Assembly (NCBI RefSeq): GCF_018760785.1
Contig: NZ_JAHHZO010000001.1
Span: 310,001-374,000, forward strand
Direction: 5' to 3'
Origin: Rhizobium sp. CSW-27
GTDB lineage: Bacteria > Pseudomonadota > Alphaproteobacteria > Rhizobiales > Rhizobiaceae
Length of the DNA: 64,000 nucleotides
A program made the translations under genes and the position numbers. Shown piece after piece: positions 27,594 through 36,369 of this stretch. Each line of letters starts with the position of its first letter. Position 1 is the stretch's first letter. Under the pieces are notes generated by a model. The model was not told the DNA's origin. It worked only from the letters and a program-made list of their open reading frames with translations, and did no database searches.

Positions 27594-28465
27594 GAAAACA
27601 GCGCGCCGCCGTCATGCAGGCGCTCCCCGTCGACGTAGGAATAGGCAAAATCGCTGCCCGGCACATGCGGAAAACCGCGGAAGTTCAGGTGATTGCCGAA
27701 GCGGGCCCTGCAGGTGGAAAAACTCTTGTCGCAACCGGCGGTCAGCACGAACCCCTCGTCCGCCGCAAGCGCCCGCTCCAGCGGCAGCCAGAGCGTGAGA
27801 GAGGCCGTGCCGTCGGCCTCGCGCACATGCCCATCCACCTGAGCCGTCTCGCCGCCGGAAAGCGCCAGCATGCCCCGGTCGAAGAAGCCGGTTGCAAAGG
27901 CGGAAAGCCCCGCCACCAGCAGACGGCTGCGGCTTTCCATGGCCAGCACCGTACCGGCAGCACGAAAGGCGGAGAGGTCCACCCGGCAGCGGGCGTCGCC
28001 CAGGCTGGCATCGCAGCGGCGGTTGTAAAGCCGGCCCTGCGGCTGGTCCAGCCGGTGCGCAAGGCTGCGCAGCTCGGCGGTGAAGCGGCCGCCGGCCCGC
28101 GTCACCTCGCCGATCTCGCGCACCGAAAGCCGCAGATGCTGGCTGGGATCGGCCCAGTTGACCAGATAGAGTTCCACCACCGCGCCGTCGAAGCGGCCGG
28201 CGGCCAGATCGGCCTCCGCAATGGCATCGTTCGAAAAGCCGCCCGCCACTTCGGCGGCGCTGGCCGCCATCCCCTCGCCCAGTTCCGCCTCGCTCGCCGC
28301 AAAGCCGCTCGCGGCGCGAAAGAGCGTGCCGTCGAAGGCAAGGTCGCGGTCATGGTCGGTGAAGCCCAGCACCACGCCGTCCTTGCGGCTCACCCGCCAG
28401 GCCTGGCAGGTCGTGGTGGCATCGCCGGAAAGATGCGCGGCAAGCGCATCGGGGATCGTCCTCAT
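27590..28465 (-). CDS. GTA DUF2163 tail/baseplate protein (gp13 homologue)
   Basis: The protein has 291 residues. The N-terminal DUF2163 domain (about 1-165) begins MRTIPDALAAHLSGDATT. The C-terminal BR0599-type domain (about 190-285) contains AGCDKSFSTCRARFGN and NFRGFPHVPGSDF, a hallmark of these proteins. Four cysteines in the C-terminal half could bind a metal, as reported for the RcGTA hub. Start and stop each overlap neighbouring genes by four bases, so translation is coupled with gp12 and gp14 homologues. Confidence 0.9.
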   Translation of the reverse strand: MRTIPDALAAHLSGDATTTCQAWRVSRKDGVVLGFTDHDRDLAFDGTLFRAASGFAASEAELGEGMAASAAEVAGGFSNDAIAEADLAAGRFDGAVVELYLVNWADPSQHLRLSVREIGEVTRAGGRFTAELRSLAHRLDQPQGRLYNRRCDASLGDARCRVDLSAFRAAGTVLAMESRSRLLVAGLSAFATGFFDRGMLALSGGETAQVDGHVREADGTASLTLWLPLERALAADEGFVLTAGCDKSFSTCRARFGNHLNFRGFPHVPGSDFAYSYVDGERLHDGGALFS

Positions 28466-29100
28466 GGCAGGATCTCCGTCATCGGAATGGCCGGAATGCT
28501 GCCGGCATTGAAGGTCGAGAGGTTCACTTCGATGCGGTCGGTGGCAAAGCGCACCGGCACGTCGAATTCGAAGCCGGCCCGCACCGCCGCCCCCGGTGCC
28601 GGCACATGGCCGGAGGCGAAGGTGACGATTCCGGTCGTGACGTCGCAGGCGAAGGCGGAGGCAGGCTTCACCACGCCGGCCACCGACACCGTCACCGTGC
28701 CGGCCACCGGCTTGGCGATCGGCCGCTGATGGCTGCCGGCCGCATCCGCATAGGTCTTGCAGAGCGCAAATTCGGCGGTAGCGCCATCGCCGGTGCCGAT
28801 CAGCTGGTCGCTGGCGGCAGGCACCTGCAGCGGCCCGCAGGATTTCCAGTCCACCGGATCGCGGAAGCGGAAGCCGTAAAGCTCGCCCAGACGCGCCTCG
28901 AAGAAGGCCTGCACCTCGTAGAGATCGGCGATCGACTTGATGCCCGATCCCGCATCATAGGCCCGTCTGGCATGGCGCCAGCGGGCATTGCGCTGCTCGC
29001 GCCCGTTCGACAGGTTGACGATGTCGGTGCGTCGCACAGGCCCGCCCGTGACCCCATGCGCCAGCCGCAGCGGAAAGCGCACCTCGTGAAAACCGCTCAT
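28462..29100 (-). CDS. GTA DUF2460 tail protein (gp12 homologue)
   Basis: The 212-residue protein begins MSGFHEVRFPLRLAHGVTGG, the standard DUF2460 N-terminus, and contains NARWRHARRAYDAGSG and FRFRDPVDW. In GTAs and related siphoviruses it is the distal tail protein that joins the tube to the hub. The start at 29100 is chosen over an upstream ATG at 29196, which lies inside the tape measure gene. It overlaps the next gene by four bases. Confidence 0.9.
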   Translation of the reverse strand: MSGFHEVRFPLRLAHGVTGGPVRRTDIVNLSNGREQRNARWRHARRAYDAGSGIKSIADLYEVQAFFEARLGELYGFRFRDPVDWKSCGPLQVPAASDQLIGTGDGATAEFALCKTYADAAGSHQRPIAKPVAGTVTVSVAGVVKPASAFACDVTTGIVTFASGHVPAPGAAVRAGFEFDVPVRFATDRIEVNLSTFNAGSIPAIPMTEILP

Positions 29101-29113
29101 CTGGATTTGCCCC

Positions 29114-29671
29114 TCACAGCCCGCGCCGGCCGCGCGCCACGCTGCGCGCCAGCATGGCGGAGACCTGCCCCTCGCTCTTGCGGAAGCTCGCCGCATCGGT
29201 CGCCGTCACGTTGAAGACGATCTGCGTGCCCCCGCCGCCACCGCCGGCCGCCACGCCCAGCGAACCATCCGCGCCGCGCTTCAGCGGCAGGATGGCCTCC
29301 GCGCCCGCTTCCCCCATCAGGCCGAGATCGCCACCCATCGGAAAATAGGTCGGCGCGCGCACCACCCCGCCGTCGGCAAAGGCGGTCACGGAGGTCGAGC
29401 TGCCCATCAGGCTGCCGCCAAGACCGGACACAAGGCTGGACAGGGTGCTTTCCAGCGGCTTCAGCGCCGAGGACAGCGCCAGATCGGTCAGCCGGTTGCC
29501 GAGCCCCTTCAGCACATCCTCCAGGCTCCGGCCGCTCACCGTGGCCGATCTCAGCGCGCCGGTCAGTGCCGCCCCGAACCGCTCGGATCGACTTTCCAGA
29601 TCGCTCATCGCCTCGCCGAGCGCGCGCGTCGCCGCAAGCCTGTCGTCCAGCGTCTCATTATCGGTGTCCAT
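29114..29671 (-). CDS. Short GTA tail tape measure protein (gp11 homologue)
   Basis: The protein has only 185 residues, far shorter than phage tape measures but normal for GTAs. The N-terminal half is helical. The C-terminal part carries the characteristic AFADGGVVRAPTYFPMGG and GLMGEAGAEAILPLKRG motifs, then a Gly run. Tape measure length sets tail length, so a short tail is predicted. It lies between the tail-assembly chaperone and the distal tail gene. Confidence 0.88.
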   Translation of the reverse strand: MDTDNETLDDRLAATRALGEAMSDLESRSERFGAALTGALRSATVSGRSLEDVLKGLGNRLTDLALSSALKPLESTLSSLVSGLGGSLMGSSTSVTAFADGGVVRAPTYFPMGGDLGLMGEAGAEAILPLKRGADGSLGVAAGGGGGGTQIVFNVTATDAASFRKSEGQVSAMLARSVARGRRGL

Positions 29672-29683
29672 CCGTCATCTCCC

Positions 29684-29926
29684 TCAATTAGTGCCGCCGT
29701 CCGCGCCGGAAGGCCGGTCCGGGAAGGCGCGCATCAATGCCGAAAGCCCCTCGCGCTTCAGTCCGCCCGGCCGCTCGGCCAGACCGCCGGCCATCGCGAA
29801 AAACTCGCGCGGTGTCAGCTGCCAGAAGTGATCGGGAGGAAGCCGCAGCAGGCAGAGCCCGGCATGCATCACTGCCTGCCAGGGAAAGCGCGGAACGGGG
29901 GCATCCCCGCCTGCTGCGGCCCTCAA
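29684..29926 (-). CDS. GTA tail assembly chaperone, small (gp10.1-like)
   Basis: The 80-residue protein contains MHAGLCLLRLPPDHFWQLTP followed by REFFAMAGG, which is the core of the small tail assembly chaperone family (Phage_TAC_6 type) found between gp10 and the tape measure in GTA clusters. The ATG at 29926 overlaps the upstream gene by four bases. A shorter start at 29869 would remove the less conserved first 19 residues. Confidence 0.8.
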   Translation of the reverse strand: MRAAAGGDAPVPRFPWQAVMHAGLCLLRLPPDHFWQLTPREFFAMAGGLAERPGGLKREGLSALMRAFPDRPSGADGGTN

Positions 29927-30432
29927 GGGTTTGGCTCAGGCCCCGCCCCGCCCGCTGTCCGGTCATCGCCGCCGGCGCGTCCCTCGCCGAAGCTTTCCAC
30001 CGCAACGCCTTCATGCCGGGCGCCGTCCGGTTCTGCGCCGTCCTGCTTGGTGCGGCCGGTACCGGCGGGCCTCGCCGCCGCCTCCCCCTCGCAGCCGAAG
30101 GCCGCTTCCAGCAGGGCTGCGGCAATCGCGGCAAAGGCCGCCACGCCGCCCTCTATGCTCATCTCGGCCACCTCCTCGTCGGAAAAGGTGTTGCCGCCGC
30201 CGCGCAGGCCGGCCCCCAGGATGCGCACCAGGTCGGTCGCGCTCAGCCGGCCGCGGCCAAAACGGGCGGCAAGCGCTGCCAGGTCGTCGGCGGCAAAGGC
30301 CGTCTCCAGCTCCGCCAGCGCGCCGAGTGTCAGGCAGAGAATGCGCCGCTCGCCGTCGATCAGCGCCTCGATCTCGCCGCGCCGCCGGTTGGCGCGATGG
30401 CCGGCCGCCGTCTGTCCGAACCGCGCCATCAC
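29923..30432 (-). CDS. GTA tail assembly chaperone (gp10 homologue)
   Basis: The 169-residue protein begins MMARFGQTAAGHRANRRRGEIEALIDG and continues with LTLGALAELETAFAADDLAALAARF. This is the GTA gp10/Phage_TAC_11 pattern. The C-terminal 50 residues are low in complexity (Gly, Ala, Glu) and probably disordered. It is coupled by four-base overlaps to the major tail protein before it and the small chaperone after it. Confidence 0.85.
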   Translation of the reverse strand: MMARFGQTAAGHRANRRRGEIEALIDGERRILCLTLGALAELETAFAADDLAALAARFGRGRLSATDLVRILGAGLRGGGNTFSDEEVAEMSIEGGVAAFAAIAAALLEAAFGCEGEAAARPAGTGRTKQDGAEPDGARHEGVAVESFGEGRAGGDDRTAGGAGPEPNP

Positions 30433-30836
30433 AGGGCTCCGAAACTCAGGCTGCCGGCCGATTCCAGCGCCAGCTCGAAGCGGATCTCGCCATCGTGCTC
30501 GCCGGAATATTCAAGCGCGGTGATCTGGAAGGGACCGCTGATCGTGCCGAAGCCCGGCACCAGCACCTGCCACGCAAGGATCGAGCCGGCAAAGAAGGTG
30601 CTGCGCACCAGAAGGTCGGAGGCCTGATCCTTGAAGATCCCGGCGCCGGAAATGGCGGCGCGCTGCACGCCCGCTCCGGCCAGAAGCTCGCGCCAGCGTC
30701 CGGCGCTGCCGGCATCCGTCACGTCCACCGTCTCGGCATTGAAGGCCAGCCGGCGCGAGCGCAGGCCCGCCACCGTCAGCCAGCTGCCGCCATCATCCAC
30801 CTTCAGCAGAAGGTCCTTGCCCTTTTGCGCCACCAT
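30429..30836 (-). CDS. GTA major tail tube protein (TP901-1 family, gp9 homologue)
   Basis: The 135-residue protein begins MVAQKGKDLLLKVDDGG and includes LAFNAETVDVTDAGSAGRWREL, typical of TP901-1 type major tail proteins that stack into the tail tube. The ATG at 30836 is chosen from the family N-terminus. The open frame extends upstream to 31448 but that extension is Arg/Ala-rich and non-conserved. It is the first tail gene after the inserted MFS gene, and its promoter or read-through transcript must come across that insertion. Confidence 0.9.
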   Translation of the reverse strand: MVAQKGKDLLLKVDDGGSWLTVAGLRSRRLAFNAETVDVTDAGSAGRWRELLAGAGVQRAAISGAGIFKDQASDLLVRSTFFAGSILAWQVLVPGFGTISGPFQITALEYSGEHDGEIRFELALESAGSLSFGAL

Positions 30837-31209
30837 GCGCCGTCTCCTTCGTCCGCGTTGAAATTTCTGTGACCGCACCGAACCGCGCCCGTCACTGCGG
30901 CCCGTCCGGCCCGGCAGCCGCTGCAAAGCCGATGCCGGGCACCGCAGCCTCTCCCCCTCGCACCGGCCGGCGGCCTCGGCGCAGCCCGCCTGGCCGTCGC
31001 CACACGCTGCCCGGCCACAAAGGCCGCGACAGGTGGCAATCTCCTGCGCGCCTGCCGATTGGTGCGCATGGCAGCTTGCGGCGGCGCGCCGGTTTGCTAG
31101 AACAGGCAGGCCGTCTTGCCCGCATCTTCGCATCCTTGCCGATTCCTGCCCCATCCTTGCCCGGCGCCTTTCCCTCTCGCCGTCACGGCATTCCGCTTCC
31201 GGAGCCCGC
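30837..31209. other. Gene-free region between the GTA tail genes and the MFS gene
   Basis: This 373-base GC-rich stretch separates the divergent starts of the gp9 homologue (minus) and the MFS gene (plus). It should contain the MFS promoter and possibly one for the tail genes, but I see no convincing -35/-10 pair. CCGGAG at 31198-31203 can act as ribosome binding site for the MFS start. No repeats at its edges suggest a mobile-element insertion. Confidence 0.4.
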
Positions 31210-32439
31210 ATGTCTGCCTTTCTCACCCGCACCCGGCTGATCGCCGTCCTGTCGCTCACGCAGATCATCGGCTGGGGCAGCGGCTTCGACATGGTGGCCG
31301 TTATCGGCCCGCGCATGGGGGCGGAGATCGGCCTGTCGAATGCGGTCATCTTCGGCGGCATCACCGTCATGATGGTGGTGAGCGGCCTTGCCGGCCCTTC
31401 GGTCGGGCGCATGCTGGCCCGCCACGGGGCGGCCCGGGTTCTCGCCATGGGCTCGGCCTGGCTGGGGGTCGGTCTGCTGCTGCTCAGCGCCTGCCATCAT
31501 CTCCTCGCCTATGCCGCCACCTGGGTGGTGATCGGCTGGGGCGGCGCGCAGGCGCTGTCGACGCCCGCCTTTGCAGCGATCGTCGAGCGGGAGGGGGCGG
31601 CCGGCAAGCGCGTCATAGGGCTCACCATGATCTTCACCGGCCTGTCGGCGACGGTGTTCTGGCCGATCAACACCTGGCTGGCGGATGGCATCGGCTGGCG
31701 CAACACCCTGCTGGTGCTGGCCGCCCTGCAGTTCTTCGTCTGCCTGCCGCTGCATCTCTTCGCCCTGCCGAAGACCAGATCGAAAGCCGACGGGAGTTCG
31801 CAGCCCGAACCGGCGCCCCTCACGCTGTCGGAGGCCGAAAAACGCATCGCCTTCCTGCTGGTGGCGGCCAGCACCACCATCGCGGCCTTCGTCTCCTTCG
31901 GCTTTTCGCCGACACTGCTGGAACTCCTGCAGAAATCCGGTGCCTCGCCGGCGCTTGCCCTGCAGCTCGGGGCGGCACGCGGCGTCATCGCCATTTCCGC
32001 CCGCGCAGTGGATTTCGCCTTCGGCCGTCGCGGCAGTCCGCTTCTGACGGCACTCACCGGCACGCTCTGCATGCTGGCAAGCTTCCTTTTGCTGGCGCTG
32101 CTGCCCGGCACATCGCCGGTGCTGATCGGTTTCGTGGTGCTCTACAGCCTCGGCGCCGGCATCATGGCGGTGGCGCGCGCCGTGCTACCGCTCGCCGTCT
32201 TCTCGCCGCAGGAATACGGCCTGCAGTCGGCGCGCATCTCGCTGCCGCAGAACATGGCGATCGCCGTCGGCCCGCTCGCCTTTGCCGCGCTGATGGATGC
32301 CGGCGGCACGCTGCCGGCCCTTCTCGTCGCAAGCCTTCTGGTGGGCCTCTCCATCCTGCTGCTGCTGCGGCTCGGACAGCTGATCCGCAGCCGCAGGCGC
32401 GAGGTTCCGCCCGGCCTGCCGCCGGGCGCCATGGCCTGA
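31210..32439 (+). CDS. MFS transporter gene embedded antisense in the GTA cluster
   Basis: The 409-residue protein has twelve hydrophobic helices and the loop-2/3 motif GPSVGRMLARHGAARVLAMG, typical of the major facilitator superfamily. LTQIIGWGSGFDMVAVIGPRMG in the first helix is seen in a group of alphaproteobacterial MFS proteins of unknown substrate. The start at 31210 follows CCGGAG. It is the only long plus-strand gene inside the GTA cluster, with its stop only six bases from the gp8-homologue stop. Transcription of the GTA operon through this locus produces RNA antisense to the whole gene. Confidence 0.88.
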   Translation: MSAFLTRTRLIAVLSLTQIIGWGSGFDMVAVIGPRMGAEIGLSNAVIFGGITVMMVVSGLAGPSVGRMLARHGAARVLAMGSAWLGVGLLLLSACHHLLAYAATWVVIGWGGAQALSTPAFAAIVEREGAAGKRVIGLTMIFTGLSATVFWPINTWLADGIGWRNTLLVLAALQFFVCLPLHLFALPKTRSKADGSSQPEPAPLTLSEAEKRIAFLLVAASTTIAAFVSFGFSPTLLELLQKSGASPALALQLGAARGVIAISARAVDFAFGRRGSPLLTALTGTLCMLASFLLLALLPGTSPVLIGFVVLYSLGAGIMAVARAVLPLAVFSPQEYGLQSARISLPQNMAIAVGPLAFAALMDAGGTLPALLVASLLVGLSILLLLRLGQLIRSRRREVPPGLPPGAMA

Positions 32440-32445
32440 CCTTTC

Positions 32446-32844
32446 TCACTCCGTCACCGCCCGGAACGACAGTTCGACGACGAAGAGCTTCGTCTTCGGC
32501 TCGCGCCGGCTGCGCGTATTGCGCAGGAGCAGGCTGACCAGCACCGCGCCGGAAAGCGCAAGCGGCGCATCATGCAACAGCACCCGCAGCCGCTCGGCCA
32601 CCGTCTCGGCCGCCTTGCGTCCCTCTCCTTCGGCCCAGACCTCGAGCGTCAGAAAATGCTCGGCCCCTGCCTCGGTCGCCGTGGAATAGTCGCGCGTCTC
32701 CACGCTGCCCGGCACCACGCAGGGAAGCCGCGGGCGAGGCAGCAGCCGGTCGCGAAACCCGTCCGGCCCGATCAACCCGGAGAGCACCGCGTCGCCGGCA
32801 AGCCGGGCGCGGATCGCCGCCAGCAGCGCATTCACCGCACTCAT
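32446..32844 (-). CDS. GTA DUF3168 tail terminator-type protein (gp8 homologue)
   Basis: The 132-residue protein contains RLPCVVPGSVETRDYSTATE and HFLTLEVWAEGEGRKAAE, the DUF3168 pattern. It acts at the head-tail junction or tail end in related siphoviruses. The start at 32844 overlaps the adaptor gene stop (ATGA). It is the last gene before the MFS insertion. Confidence 0.88.
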   Translation of the reverse strand: MSAVNALLAAIRARLAGDAVLSGLIGPDGFRDRLLPRPRLPCVVPGSVETRDYSTATEAGAEHFLTLEVWAEGEGRKAAETVAERLRVLLHDAPLALSGAVLVSLLLRNTRSRREPKTKLFVVELSFRAVTE

Positions 32845-33179
32845 GACGCCTCCTCCTCGCAGTCGCAGACCAGATAACGTCCGCTTTCGTCCGGATCGCG
32901 CACCGCCTGGATCGCAAAGATCCGCGTGCCCTGGCGCAGCCGCTGGCCGGCAGCAATCCCGGTCTGCCACGGGATCCAGATGCGATGCGTCAGCACCACC
33001 CGTGTCGCGCCGGCCACCTCGGACGTGGCATGCGACACCGGCTCGATGCGCGCCCACACAGCGCCGGCTGAGTTCCAGGAGAGGCTTGCGCCGCCCTGCC
33101 CATCTGCCACCTCAACCGGCACCTCGCGCGTCAGCCGCGCCGTCCGCTGGCCGGGATCGAGAAGCGCCGCGCCCATCAC
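32841..33179 (-). CDS. GTA head-tail adaptor (gp7 homologue)
   Basis: The 112-residue beta-rich protein has WARIEPVSHATSEVAG and VVLTHRIWIPWQTGIAAGQR, the pattern of phage head closure/head-tail joining proteins (Phage_H_T_join family). It starts with two Met codons and overlaps the connector stop. It also overlaps the gp8 homologue by four bases. Confidence 0.85.
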   Translation of the reverse strand: MMGAALLDPGQRTARLTREVPVEVADGQGGASLSWNSAGAVWARIEPVSHATSEVAGATRVVLTHRIWIPWQTGIAAGQRLRQGTRIFAIQAVRDPDESGRYLVCDCEEEAS

Positions 33180-33745
33180 AGCCTCCGCATCCGGTAGGGG
33201 GCGATCAGCCGCTCATAGCCCGCCGGCACGCCGGCCGGCTGGTCTTCCAGCGAAACCACGCCGCGAAAGGCATGCATATGCGCCACATGCAGCAGGATGG
33301 CGCGGGTGAGTGAAGCGGGCACATCCGCCCCCGCTTCGCCGAAGCCTGCAGTAAAATCGATCTCGATGCCGTTGATCGCCCGGCCCGGCAGCGGCCGGTT
33401 TTCAAGCCAGAGCCGTGCCGGCTGACGACCGGCATCCAGCACATGGCCGGTGAGCGGCACCGGCATCGCCTGCCCCAGCCCGTCATAGACCGAAACATCC
33501 TCGATCGTGCGCACCGGCCCGCGGGCAAGCGCCACAAGGCCATCCGCCGGCCAGTCGTCGAGGCACAGCCGCCATGCCTGCACCATCAGGCAAAGCCCTG
33601 TCTCGCGCTCCAGATGCGCCCGCGCCACCCGGATCAGCCCGGCAAGCAGCGCATCTTCCTCCGCATGGTCAAGACGCAGATGCGCCTTCACCTCGGCCAG
33701 TGTCACCGGCTCCGCAAGCGGCGGCTCGGTCAGGATATAGGTCAT
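33176..33745 (-). CDS. GTA head-tail connector (phiE125 gp8 family, gp6 homologue)
   Basis: The 189-residue protein begins MTYILTEPPLAEPVTLAEVKAHLRLDH, the classic start of head-tail connector/adaptor proteins (gp6-like, phiE125 gp8 family), followed by ARAHLERETGLCLMVQ. The start at 33745 is chosen from this motif. About 180 bases separate it from the capsid gene upstream. It is coupled to the next gene by a four-base overlap. Confidence 0.88.
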   Translation of the reverse strand: MTYILTEPPLAEPVTLAEVKAHLRLDHAEEDALLAGLIRVARAHLERETGLCLMVQAWRLCLDDWPADGLVALARGPVRTIEDVSVYDGLGQAMPVPLTGHVLDAGRQPARLWLENRPLPGRAINGIEIDFTAGFGEAGADVPASLTRAILLHVAHMHAFRGVVSLEDQPAGVPAGYERLIAPYRMRRL

Positions 33746-33923
33746 GGAAAAATCCTCGTGGATGGGATGTGGTGGCAGCGCACAGGCTGGGCCGCCACGC
33801 TCGTCTGCGTCCGAAACATCGTGGCTCGATCGGCACCAGGGCAGGCACGAGCCGGCTCTGCCTCGGACCTCGTACTGCCCAGAGAAGGCAGGCCACACCT
33901 GCCTCCCCCGCGGGCAACCCGCC

Positions 33924-35177
33924 TCAGCTTGCGGCGAACTTGATCAGCTTGATCGCCTCGAAGTTCTGCACGCCGCCGCCCACGCGCTTGGTGGTGTAGA
34001 ACAGCACATACGGCTTGGCGGAATAGGGGTCGCGCAGGATGCGCACGCCGGCGCGGTCGACGACGAGATAGCCGGCGCGGAAATCGCCGATGGCAATCGA
34101 CAGCGCATTGGCGGCGATGTCGGGCATTTCCTCGGCCTCCGCCAGCGGATAGCCCATCAGGGTCGCCGGCTGGGCGGCGGTCGCCGGGGGGCGCCACAGA
34201 TAGTTGCCGTCGGCATCCTTGAACTTGCGGATTTCCCCTTGCGTCTTGCGGTTCATCATGAAGGTGGCGTTCTGCCGGTGGCCGGCGCGCAGCGAATAGA
34301 CGGCATTCACCAGCACGTCGGACGGGCTCGAGGTGGCAAAGGCGCCGGCGGCACCGGTGGCGATATAGCCGAGATTGCCCCAGCTCCAGCTGGCATCGGC
34401 CACCGTCGTATAGGCGAGAAAGCCCTTCGGCTTGTTGGTGCCGTCGCCGCGCACGAAGGCATCGCCCTCCTGCTCGGCAAACACGATGTCCACCTCGCCG
34501 GCGATCCAGTCCTCGATATTGACGGCCGCATCGTCGAGCAGCGCCTGGGTGGCGGCCGGCATGGCGTAGAGTTCCATGGTCGGGAAGGAGAGTTCGGCCA
34601 GAGACGGCGTGTTGGTTTGCGGCCGGCTTGCCGTCTCCGCCACCCAGCCGGTGGAAAGCCCGGCCGTGGCAAACGGCTTCTTCAGCACCGAGGCGGAGAC
34701 GGTGCGCACGGTGGACAGCGCCCGCATCGGCGAGACGACGGAGATGCGCCGGCCGATTTCGCTGTCGGTCTCGGCCGGCACCAGATAGCCGCCATCGGTG
34801 GCGGTGCCGACGGAAAAGGCCTTGGCCTGCAGTTCACGCAGGCCGGCCTCCTCGCCGCGGCGCACATAGGCGTCGAAGGCCGCCTTGTGCTCGGCCGCCT
34901 CCGGGCCGGCCTCGCCGCCGGCGCCAAGGGCAGGCCTCGCCTTCTTCAGCACCAGCTGGTCCAGCATCTTCTTCTGGTCGTCCATGGCGCGGTTGATGCG
35001 GTCCATCTTGTCGCGCGTCACCACGTCCGAGGAGAGCTTCTGCTCGATTTCGCCAAGCCTTCGGTCGTTCACCTCCTTGAAGGCCTCGAAGGCCTGCATG
35101 AAATCCTCGAAGGCGGCCGTCACCGTCTCCGGTACCGCCTTCACCTCCGGCGCATGAGCCCGTGCTGTGTCCGTCAT
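33924..35177 (-). CDS. GTA major capsid protein (HK97 fold, gp5 homologue)
   Basis: The 417-residue protein begins with an acidic coiled-coil region (FEDFMQAFEAFKEVNDRRLG, about 23-80). This acts as the scaffolding domain and is removed by the prohead protease. The HK97-type capsid domain starts around residue 110 and contains GGYLVPAETDSEIGRRISV, a delta loop, ATFMMNRKTQGEIRKFKD and MGYPLAEAEEMPDIA. All are standard for siphophage and GTA capsids. It starts four bases after the protease stop. Confidence 0.95.
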   Translation of the reverse strand: MTDTARAHAPEVKAVPETVTAAFEDFMQAFEAFKEVNDRRLGEIEQKLSSDVVTRDKMDRINRAMDDQKKMLDQLVLKKARPALGAGGEAGPEAAEHKAAFDAYVRRGEEAGLRELQAKAFSVGTATDGGYLVPAETDSEIGRRISVVSPMRALSTVRTVSASVLKKPFATAGLSTGWVAETASRPQTNTPSLAELSFPTMELYAMPAATQALLDDAAVNIEDWIAGEVDIVFAEQEGDAFVRGDGTNKPKGFLAYTTVADASWSWGNLGYIATGAAGAFATSSPSDVLVNAVYSLRAGHRQNATFMMNRKTQGEIRKFKDADGNYLWRPPATAAQPATLMGYPLAEAEEMPDIAANALSIAIGDFRAGYLVVDRAGVRILRDPYSAKPYVLFYTTKRVGGGVQNFEAIKLIKFAAS

Positions 35178-35181
35178 GTTT

Positions 35182-35754
35182 TCATCCCTTGAACGTGGTT
35201 GCCATCATCAGTTTCGCCGTTCGCCGCAGGTTGCGGACGAGTTCGGTTTCCCGGTCGCGGAAGAACCGCGCATGCTTGACGTTGGAGACCCTCGCCGATG
35301 GCAGCATCGGAAAGGTCACCACCGAAATTTCCCAGAGATCGGCCTCCAGAATGCGCCGCACGCCGGTCTTGGCGTCCGTGCGGGCCTTCACGGTGCGAAA
35401 GCCGATGGAGAGCCCGTCCAGCGCGCCGCTCTTCATCAGCGAAAACACCTCGCGGGCCCGTGCCACACCACCGGACAGCAGGCCCTCGACATAGAGGCCG
35501 CGCGCATCCTCGCGGATGACCGTCCAGGCGCCGATCGGCTCGTGCGGGTCGTGCTGGTAGAGCATGCGCACGCCCCCCGCCCCGCGCTCCACCAGCGAAT
35601 GGCGAAATGCGCCGCGTTCGATCACGTCCTTGCCGAGATCCACCTCGCCGAACACGCTGGCATAGCCGGAAAAGGTGCCGTCCCCGCCGAGGCCGGAGAG
35701 TTCGAGGCTGGCGAATTTGCGCGCGGTCGGGCGCGGCCCGCGATAGGCGTGCAT
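35182..35754 (-). CDS. GTA prohead protease (HK97 family, gp4 homologue)
   Basis: The 190-residue protein is a HK97-type maturation serine protease that removes the scaffolding domain of the capsid protein. SGYASVFGEVDLGKDVIERG is the N-terminal signature. MLYQHDPHEPIGAW holds the catalytic His, and SGALDGLSIGF the catalytic Ser. The start at 35754 (MHAYRGPRPTARKF) is chosen because upstream codons are Arg/Gly-rich and non-conserved. Confidence 0.93.
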   Translation of the reverse strand: MHAYRGPRPTARKFASLELSGLGGDGTFSGYASVFGEVDLGKDVIERGAFRHSLVERGAGGVRMLYQHDPHEPIGAWTVIREDARGLYVEGLLSGGVARAREVFSLMKSGALDGLSIGFRTVKARTDAKTGVRRILEADLWEISVVTFPMLPSARVSNVKHARFFRDRETELVRNLRRTAKLMMATTFKG

Positions 35755-35867
35755 GGCGTTCTCCTCAGAGGATGGAGTGGAAAAGGGGCCGCCGGCCTGC
35801 CGGCGGCGGTGCAGCGCCAGGACGCGCCGCAGGGGGCCGGACGCAAACGACCGGCCGTTCGGAAATG

Positions 35868-36191
35868 TCAGCGCCCGTCGCGGCTGCCGCCGTAGCGGCT
35901 GGCGAGCCGCTCCACCGCGCCCAGCACCCACCAGGCCGTCAGGCTGGCGGCAGCAGCCCCCGACAGCATGGTCTCGACCGGCGTAAGCTGGCCGGCAAGA
36001 CCCAGCCGCTCGGAAAGCCAGAGGCCGGTCGGTCCCCCGAACATGATGCCGCAGGAGAGCCCGGTCATGAAGCGGCTTGCCGCCTCGCGCCCGCTCTTCG
36101 GCACCAGATAGACGAGCGAGACCCAGGCTCCCGCCGCCGCCCCGATCACCCGGGCGGCCAGCATGCCGCCCTCATGGCCCATGTCCGCCAT
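35868..36191 (-). CDS. Small membrane protein of the GTA cluster (DUF6107-type)
   Basis: The 107-residue protein has three hydrophobic stretches: ARVIGAAAGAWVSLVYLVP (about 13-31), RFMTGLSCGIMFGGPTGLWL (about 40-59) and a C-terminal one around 75-92. It lies between portal and protease. From memory, rhizobial GTA clusters carry such a protein, annotated DUF6107, at this place. It is not a recognised structural protein, and may help particle release or anchor assembly at the membrane. The name is from recollection, so moderate confidence only. Confidence 0.7.
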   Translation of the reverse strand: MADMGHEGGMLAARVIGAAAGAWVSLVYLVPKSGREAASRFMTGLSCGIMFGGPTGLWLSERLGLAGQLTPVETMLSGAAAASLTAWWVLGAVERLASRYGGSRDGR

Positions 36192-36369
36192 GGCTTCATC
36201 CTCCCGATGCTCTGTGCTATAAGGGTTGCAAGGTTGCGTGCGCCTCCCGCAGGGGGCGGGCCGCCAATGTGAGTGCGTGTCAGCGGCCAGTGCCGCATTG
36301 TTGAATCATCGGAATCGCTTGGCAGCGCCGGTTGATGTGGCGCCTCCGCATCTTCACAAGGTGAGTCAA

